From the NCBI GenBank assembly GCA_016110215.1, contig JADWQD010000012.1, forward strand, positions 248,001 to 312,000: a stretch of 64,000 bases of DNA. The letters run 5' to 3'. Each line of letters starts with the position of its first letter. Position 1 is the stretch's first letter. Under the pieces are notes generated by a model, which saw nothing but the letters and a program-made list of their open reading frames with translations, did no database searches and was not told where the DNA came from. Below, piece after piece: positions 57,415-64,000 of this stretch. The DNA is from Capronia americana. Taxonomy: Eukaryota > Ascomycota > Eurotiomycetes > Chaetothyriales > Herpotrichiellaceae. The position numbers and the translations under genes were made by a program.

Positions 57415-58037
57415 GTACCAGGGACGATGCACGACGGTCGAAAAGGAATGTCGGATCTAAAATCTGGCCAACAAACCCTGATTCAAGTTGTCGGTTCCAT
57501 ATGCTCTGGATGTGTTCGTGACATTCGACGAGAAAAATATGGTATGCGAATATGCTGACGAGGTTCCGGCCCGGTGAAAGAGAAATTTCTAGGCAAGGCA
57601 TCTTACGACATGATGGAGTACCTCACACTCGACATGGCCATCGAGGCTTGCGGGGAACCATCGTGATTGCAGAGATCCCATTGGGTGCCTGGACCCCGTG
57701 CAGTTCACTGACCGTGGTCAGGTTCTGCTGGCCGAAAAGTCGGTCGGGGGCGTCCTGCCGAAAACCTACCTGTCTCCGAGGAAGAAGCGCAGCTGTGGGA
57801 ACACCGGCTGGGGCTTGGGAGCACAAAGACATGGGAAAATCATCTCCCGTTTCCTGTTCGAGGCAAATGTGATATTCTCCAGGAAATCCTCTCGTTGACA
57901 ATCTGCTTGGAAAACATCTCGGGGGGTTTTCTTCTGGCATCCCGTTAGCGAACTTCGTTGAGAAAGACCTTTTCCCGGCTGAAGGAGCCACCACGTCCAC
58001 ATTGTGGTACAATTACGGACTCATCTCCTGGTCCAAG
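57415..58037. promoter_or_regulatory. Promoter region of the MmgE/PrpD gene
   Basis: 623 bp between the regulator stop and the MmgE/PrpD start. Contains the element at 57732. Minus frames here are chance. Confidence 0.5.
57732..57743. promoter_or_regulatory. CCG-N6-CGG element upstream of MmgE/PrpD gene
   Basis: CCGAAAAGTCGG, 306 bp (first base) before the ATG at 58038. Confidence 0.6.
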
Positions 58038-59513
58038 ATGGGAAGCCTTGGAAGCAACGATATAAATTCGGTGGTCCAAGCACCTAGCTTACTATGCGTC
58101 GCAGCTTCACGACTGAGACGGATATCAGAAGGGCACTTCTCGGCCGAGGTGCGACAGAAGGCGACATTGTGCCTGCTGGACTTTCTGGGCGCCGCACAAC
58201 TCGGTGGCTCGAGTGCGCTAGGTCGAAAGCTCGTTGACTTTGCGACCCTCCATGCCGGCGAGGCGGAGGCATATGTCTTTGGAGGCGACAAGGTCATCTG
58301 TGCTGAGACAGCTGCATTGATAAATTCCACTTTGGCGCATAGGTAAGCTCCATCATCCCTTACTTGACCGGCGGGTGCTGCTCGAGCAGCGCGTTCATAC
58401 TGACCAAGTCGCAGTGTAGCGCGAGATGACATGCATTTGGATTCATGCGCCCATATGGGTTCGATGGTCGTCGCGGCCGCCTTGGCTCTTGCACAGCGCG
58501 ACGGCTGGTCAGGGGAGAAGTTGCTCCGAGGCATCGTGGGTGGTTATGAAATGGGCGCTCTCCTGGGGACATCCATCCGGGCCAGTGGAACATTCAACCC
58601 CCATTTCCGGGCAAGTGGACTCATCGGCGCCTTTGCCGCAGCGGGCGCGGCCGTCACCGCCACCTCCACCGACGAGGACACAGCCATCCACGCACTTTCG
58701 CTAGCGGTCAACATGGCTTGCGGAATCAACGAGTGGGCGTGGAGTGGCACACCCGAGATCTTCATTCACAACGGGATTGCCAGTCGGGCGGGAATCACGA
58801 GCTACGATCTGGCCCGGAGCGGGATCGAGGCCAGCGCCACCGTCCTGGAAGGCAAAGATGGCTTTTTCCGCGCTTTAGGGGCTGGTGACGGCGCTGTGGA
58901 TGTTTTCCGGGGCTGGGACCAAGCGTCTCAGATCGGTCGGGGCATTTTGGACGCCCGCTTCAAACCGGCCGCTGTGTGCAACTTTACTCAGACGTCGTCT
59001 GCGCTGGCGCTGAAGATCGCCCAGGAACACGAACATGAATATGAGGTGCACGAGATCCAGAGCATCAGGATCACGACCACCTCAGCCGCCATGAAATATC
59101 CCGGCTGCGACAATGTTGGCCCTCTGGCGGCGGCGTCCTCGGGCAAATTGAGCATTCAGTACGGAGTATGCAGCTCTCTGGCGTTTGCTCGTCTCGACGA
59201 AGAAACCTTGGCACGCATTCACGACCCAGTGGTGACGTCGTTGATGAAAAAGTGCGTTCTCTCGACCATTCCAGAGTATGAAAAGAGCTATGCGATGGGT
59301 AACCAGCCGGCCAAAGTCGAAGTGGTCCTGCAGAACGGCGTCGTCTTTCAAGCAGCCGCCCCGGATGTGCCCTGGCTGAATGCCCAGCAGGTGCACGCCC
59401 GCTTCCTACAAGAGATTTCTCCCCTCGCTCCCGGGGACAAAGGCAAGAAGATGCTGGAGCGGTGTCTAACGCTTCAAGGCCCTGACATTGGGAATCAAAT
59501 CTTCGGGGTTTGA
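58038..59513 (+). CDS. MmgE/PrpD family protein (2-methylcitrate dehydratase-like)
   Basis: Exons 58038-58342 and 58415-59513 (72-nt intron, GTAAGC...GCAG) give 467 aa. The family covers 2-methylcitrate dehydratase (PrpD), cis-aconitate decarboxylase and iminodisuccinate epimerase. Family blocks are KATLCLLDFLGAAQLGGSS, then LINSTLAHRSVARDDMHLDSCAHMGSMVV (the conserved H-x-x-D-x-D/H loop), and GGYEMGALLGTSIRASG. The PrpD-type HP[G/S] stretch is replaced by DSCAH. The C-terminal domain has the MKYPGCDNVGP block. No mitochondrial presequence is evident. Together with the lyase it could hydrate or dehydrate a branched di- or tricarboxylate before cleavage. Confidence 0.9.
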
Positions 59514-60452
59514 GGGTTGAGCGGCGGTCTTGGGCCTCGACTGGGAAAGATATCAACAATGCAGACGATGGAAATCCAAGCTTTAACGCGATTAAACCAG
59601 GCTTTCTTCTTAGACATGCGTGACATGCTAGCTAGGATGTACTTTCCCACTCCGCATCAATTAACAATTCTCCGGTCAAAGAAAAATTGTCACATCTCTG
59701 CTCCAAATGCACGTTGACGGTGTACGCAAGTTTCATTACTCCCAGCGGCCAAATTAGACCGCGGGTGTGTTTGCTCAGTGATGCTCGGCCTAAGGCTCAG
59801 CTTACTTACTGTAAAGCTCATGTCAAATCGAAATCCGCTCACCCTCTCGGATTAACCCTGTGAATGGCAAGTACGAGTAGATTTTCCGTCCTCGAGTAAT
59901 ATGCGTCGTGTACTCGTACTGTGTCATTATCCTGCTTGCTTGCTCTTCCTGTACGAGTCTGGAGGAGGCGGGGGTGGGTCGTGTGCGGAGACCGCATGAA
60001 CGGGCCCATAAAACCCATCGAAGAAGCGGGATCGTACCTCGTACATAAGCGGTACGAGAAAGCGCTCATTCGGGTAGTTATTCGTACCCATTCCCCTGCT
60101 TGCAGTATTAGCAAGTCGGTGCAGAGATGCAGTGGTATATGAAATCGGCTCACCTCAACATGTTGGATGCTGCCAGGAACAACCCCGCGTGGAATCAAGG
60201 CTAGTAATTAACTCGGTCGAGGGTCCCTGTGTACATCGTACACAATGCCGGCCGTACATGAGCGCGCGTCATGACACAGTACTGCATTTAACAGTATATT
60301 TCGTATCGATATAGTCATCAATTAAAGACAGGATCGTGATCGTCACAATATTTGCGACGGATATTAGATAACTGTGGTTTCGATTTTTATTCCGTTCAAC
60401 ACACACACACACACACACACACACGAGGACTACAGCAGTGAAGGAACTTACC
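59514..60452. promoter_or_regulatory. Promoter region of the FAD monooxygenase
   Basis: 939 bp. Around 59870-60080 it is rich in CTCGTAC/GTACGAG words. No CCG-N6-CGG element found here. An (AC)13 microsatellite ends 28 bp before the start codon. Confidence 0.5.
60399..60424. repeat. (AC)13 microsatellite
   Basis: Uninterrupted run of 13 AC dinucleotides ending 28 bp before the ATG at 60453, so probably inside the transcribed leader or core promoter of the monooxygenase. Confidence 0.95.
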
Positions 60453-61837
60453 ATGTCGCTTGAAGGGAAATGCCTCGACATTGCCGTGGTGGGCGGTTCT
60501 CTCGGCGGTCTGTTTGCTGCGATCACGCTTTTGCGTATGCCGCAGAAGCATCGAGTCACGATTCTGGAGCGGAACGGCAGGCCCTTGCTGCATGACCAAG
60601 GTGCCGGGATTGTCGCTGGAGGACATGTGCAAAGATGGATTGAGAAGTTTGACTTGTTCGGAAAGGAGACGAGGGTGAGCTTTGTTTCCTTTGACAGTCC
60701 TGTCTGTCCTTGTCTCTGGGTCGTGCTAAGTATACTACGTATCGCTAGGTGATGTCGAAAGGTAGAATGTACTTGAATCGGGATGGCGAAGTCGTTGATC
60801 GAGAAGACTACGCACAATGGATGACAAGTTGGGATTTGTTGTACCATCTAGGCAGAGCGAACTTTGACGGCCAAAAATCTGCGCATGTCTCTGAGATTTG
60901 GGACCAGGTGCTGCAATCGCCAGATGGCGACATCCTGAAGGAGGCTTGGGGCAGAGCAAAGTACGAGTATGGAAGATCAGTGGAGGACCTGAGAGCGGTA
61001 GATGATAAAGTGGAAGTTACCTGGAGAGACACCAGGGATGGGTCAGATACCGCAGGGCAGTTGACTCGGATGATGGCAGACTTCGTCGTGTGTGCGGATG
61101 GCCCATCAAGCAGAACGCGAGGGATGTTGCTGGGTGAAGTTGCACAAAGGAAGTACGCCGGATATGTGGCCTTCAGGGGAACCGTGCCGGAGAGCGAGCT
61201 GGAGCAAGCAACAGTGTTCGTGGAGAAGTTCATCTTCTTTCACGCCCAAGGCACTCAGATCCTAGGTTATACGATCCCAGGAGTTGACGGTACCGTGGAG
61301 CCCGGGAAGAGGCTTGTCAATTGGGTGTGGTACTGGAACTTCCCCGAGGGTACCGAGGAATATGAAGAGGTCCTGACGGACTCGGACGGTAACCACCACC
61401 GATACACCTTGCCAACCGGTGGGAAGATGCGCCAGGATGTATGGGACAGACAGAAGCGGACAGCTGCAGAAACTCTGCCCCCACAGTTTGCCGAACTTGT
61501 GCAAAAGACACAGAAGCCTTTCTTGCAGGCTATCACAGATGTGGAGCCGCCGGCACGAGGCACAAAGATCGGGAGGTTGTTGGAAGGTAGAGCTGCATTG
61601 CTGGGGGACGCATTGGCCGGATTCCGTCCACATACGGCGGCAAGCACGAGTCAAGCTGCGTTCGACGCTTCGCACTTGGAGCAGGCATTTGCTGGAAAGA
61701 TCAGCTGGGATGAATATGAGCAGACGGTATTGGAATATGCCACGAGTTGGCAGAAAAAGGGAGTCAGATTAGGGACCATGAGCCAGTTCGGAAAGATCAA
61801 CGCGGCGTCGCCACTGCAGATGATGGCCAAAGACTAG
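60453..61837 (+). CDS. FAD-dependent aromatic monooxygenase
   Basis: Exons 60453-60674 and 60749-61837 give 436 aa. Class A flavoprotein hydroxylase: the FAD-binding GxGxxG-type motif is IAVVGGSLGGLFAAITLL (residues 10-27), followed by VTILERNGRPLLHDQGAGIV. The second FAD contact is GDALAGFRPHTAASTSQAAFD. The DG-type motif reads VVCADGPSSRTR. The LHDQGAGIV string and the middle domain resemble 2,6-dihydroxypyridine 3-monooxygenase, so the substrate may be a hydroxylated pyridine or phenol. No secretion or organelle signal. It lacks the shared upstream element, so it may be co-located rather than co-regulated. Confidence 0.9.
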
Positions 61838-62418
61838 GTCAAATGATAGAAACCGGTTTCTCATGAAAGCTCGTTACTTTTACTGAAGTGGTAGCTTCAG
61901 GGCATCAACATATCGGCATTCAGTCTGCTCGACTGAGTCGTAAAGACCTTCCGCAACGTTCATCGTGCTCGGATACCCCAGTGCCTGGACACCGGGCTGC
62001 GTGAAGCAAATTAGCTGGACTAGGTTTGATTGGGAGCCAACAAAGTCTTCCGCTGATGGGTCAAGAAGAAAACGGAAGGAGGTTGTGCGGTGGCACATCT
62101 TTCCAAAGATATGAATGTACGAGCGGCTTAGGTATATGATGGCAGCTACATTCTTGAGAAGGGCAACGATAGATGCAGGAGTCGGACACGGTACGAGTTA
62201 TTTGGGGGGCGGGAATAGCACGGTGGAGTATTCTACCACCAAGGCCCTACGGCGGATCATTTCAGCTGCGCAGCTCAACACGTCAAGCCGGTTGATCTAT
62301 TCGCCTGGCATGTCCTGTCGCAGCAGCTCTTTACATTCTAGCAAGTTGCGACCTTCAGAGATCCTGGACTCAAGCGCAGCCGTTCTCTTGCGATCCTGTC
62401 TGCCGGTGTAATTTAAAG
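61838..62418. other. Intergenic region with a protein-like minus frame
   Basis: A minus frame from about 62170 to 61880 reads protein-like (VALLKNVAAIIYLSRSYIH, then MCHRTTSFRFLLDPS) and ends KLPLQ. It has no upstream ATG before a stop and no recognised domain; it could be a gene remnant or a terminal exon. The rest is promoter of VMA6. Confidence 0.35.
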
Positions 62419-63671
62419 ATGGAAGGTAGGTATCTATGTCCCGATGAGGATCCCCAGACTGAACTTTCCAGGCCTACTGTTCAACGTGAATGGCGGCTAC
62501 CTAGAGGGCATAGTTCGTGGTTACCGCAATACCTTACTGACGAGCACGAATTATGGCAATGTACGTCTCGACGATAAACACAATCCAGACCATGTGACTG
62601 ACGCAGCCCAGCTTACACAATGCGAAACGATTGACGATGTCAAGACGCAGCTGGGTCCTGCATATGGCGATACGCTTGCGAACCTGCCTCCCAATCCCTC
62701 AACGTCGGCCCTTGCGAATAAGACGACGGAGAAGCTCGTGGCAGACTTCCGATATCTTCAAGGCCAAGCGACGGGCTCTTTATCAAAATTTATGGAATAC
62801 CTCACCTACTCGTACATGATTGACAACGTGGCGTTGCTCATTACTGGAACTCTGCACGAAAGAGACACGAAGGAGTTACTGGAGAGATGCCATCCACTGG
62901 GTTGGTTTGAGACGATGCCGGTCCTGTGTGTCGCAACCAACATCGAGGAGCTGTACAACTCAGTGCTCATCGAGACTCCGCTGGCTCCCTATTTCAAGGG
63001 AAGCTTGAGCCACCAGGACTTGGATGAGCTCAATATCGAAATTGTCCGGAACACCTTGTACAAGAACTATTTGGAAGATTTCCACAACTTCGTCAACACA
63101 GATCCTGAGATGGCTATGACACCGACCGGAGAGGTCATGTCGGAGATTTTGCAATTCGAGGCAGATCGACGAGCCATCAACATCACTATCAACTCGTTCG
63201 GCACAGAGCTCACTAAAGAGCAGCGGAGGAAGCTCTACCCCGAGTTCGGCAAGCTATACCCGGAAGGCATGCTGATGCTATCCAGAGCCGATGATCTCGA
63301 AGGCGTTGGGCTTGCCGTGAGCGGCATTGCTGACTACAAGCGGTTCTTCGACGAAGTCGGCTTCAACCAGAGTAGCGGTGTTGGTGGCGGCAACATGGCC
63401 GGAGGCATGGGTGGTGAGTCGAAGTCACTCGAGGACATGTTCTACCAAAAGGAGATGGAACTGTCGAAAATGGTGTTTACCCGGCAGTTTACCCATGCCG
63501 TTATCTATGCCTGGGTCAAGTTGAGAGAACAGGTCAGTCCGAACCTTCTGGATCGGCATGAAGTCATTGCAGCTAATTCCCTCGCAGGAAATCAGGAACA
63601 TCACGTGGATTGCGGAATGCATTGCCCAGAACCAGAAAGAGAGGATAGGGAACTACATCAGTGTTTTCTAA
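62419..63671 (+). CDS. VMA6: V-type proton ATPase subunit d (Vma6)
   Basis: Subunit d joins the central rotor stalk to the membrane c-ring of the vacuolar proton pump. Four exons: 62419-62425 (seven nucleotides, ATGGAAG), 62472-62560, 62612-63532 and 63588-63671, giving 366 aa. It starts MEGLLFNVNGGYLEGIVRGYR, the standard Vma6 N-terminus, and ends ECIAQNQKERIGNYISVF, the conserved C-terminus. The core has TYSYMIDNVALLITGTLHER and the TINSFGTELTKEQRRKLYPEFGKLYP block. Length matches the yeast and Neurospora proteins (about 345-365 aa). A Gly-rich loop (GVGGGNMAGGMGG) near residues 285-297 is typical of filamentous fungi. Housekeeping. Confidence 0.97.
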
Positions 63672-64000
63672 CGTGGCTGCCTAGGTGTACACTACATGCG
63701 CGGCGTTTTGGAAGACAGGACCGAACCATAGTATCGTGCACCAATCCCATCCCGGCCAAACAAGGCTGCAAATACAGCGAACTTTAATCACTGCACAGAC
63801 TCGAACCCGTTGTGGTCTTCCTATCAGCTTCGCGACCACAGCCTTTTTGAATACCGCTTTTGAGAAATTTCCACAAGGAGACTGTCAGACCCACAGGAAT
63901 ACACCAAGAGAGTTTGGTACCAATGCCATGACAAGTTTATTGAAAACAGGTCAAAGTGTGGATGAGGACCTGAATGAACGTTAAACCCAACTCATCAGAG
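63672..64000. other. 3' flank of VMA6 to window end
   Basis: Short plus frame only; no gene supported in these 329 bp. Confidence 0.5.

Noticed and set aside
45578..61837. Biosynthetic (secondary metabolite) cluster
   Set aside because: No polyketide synthase, peptide synthetase, terpene cyclase, prenyltransferase or citrate synthase was found; the enzyme set is degradative.
45578..61837. Direct orthologue of the Aspergillus hxn nicotinate cluster
   Set aside because: No molybdenum-containing purine-type hydroxylase (HxnS) and no HxnM/HxnN-type hydrolases are present; only general enzyme classes are shared.
1..64000. tRNA, rRNA, CRISPR arrays, intact transposons
   Set aside because: I looked for B-box GGTTCGA patterns in tRNA context, regular direct-repeat arrays and transposase or reverse transcriptase motifs and saw none that held up.

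Overview
The window is nuclear DNA of a filamentous ascomycete (Pezizomycotina). The evidence is short GT-AG introns of about 45-110 nt (one near 250) with CTAAC/CTGAC-like branch points, and fungus-typical families: Zn2Cys6 regulator, CFEM-rhodopsin receptor, Clr5-ankyrin proteins, heme-thiolate peroxidase and PLAC8 protein. The mix of housekeeping genes and aromatic-catabolism enzymes would suit Eurotiomycetes such as Chaetothyriales, but that placement is inference. I saw no tRNA, rRNA, CRISPR or intact transposon. Exon boundaries were read by hand; every multi-exon model below keeps an open frame across its junctions.

Layout. 1-24 kb is mostly housekeeping: a Ser/Pro-rich membrane protein, bleomycin hydrolase, RAD6 and a thiolase sharing a divergent promoter, an F-box/2EXR-like protein behind a 43-bp inverted repeat, a BTB protein, a PLAC8 protein, RNA polymerase III subunit RPC9 and NOP58. 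24.2-31.8 kb holds two convergent Clr5-ankyrin genes (640 and 1231 aa). 33.5-41.6 kb holds genes for the cell exterior: a secreted heme-thiolate peroxidase, a CFEM seven-helix receptor and a secreted GMC oxidoreductase. 42.0-45.1 kb holds a seven-exon CorA-like membrane protein and a 52-aa zinc-ribbon protein whose first coding exon is only the ATG.

45.6-61.8 kb looks like one catabolic gene cluster: a 2,4'-dihydroxyacetophenone dioxygenase-like cupin, an MDR alcohol dehydrogenase, a 2-oxoglutarate oxygenase, a second cupin and a DAL5-type MFS transporter on the minus strand; then an isocitrate lyase/PEP mutase-family lyase, a Zn2Cys6 regulator, a MmgE/PrpD protein and an FAD hydroxylase on the plus strand. 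The main observation is a shared 12-bp element, CCG-N6-CGG with an A/T-rich core. It lies 210-385 bp upstream of the MDR, cupin 2, MFS, lyase, regulator and MmgE/PrpD genes, with an imperfect copy before the 2-oxoglutarate oxygenase. This is the form of site that Zn2Cys6 dimers bind, so the sequence suggests a locally encoded, possibly self-regulated regulon covering 47.0-59.5 kb. The substrate is unknown; the enzymes suggest an imported aromatic or heteroaromatic acid that is hydroxylated, opened, hydrated and cleaved to central metabolites.

The window ends with VMA6 (vacuolar ATPase subunit d), which is housekeeping and marks the far side of the cluster.
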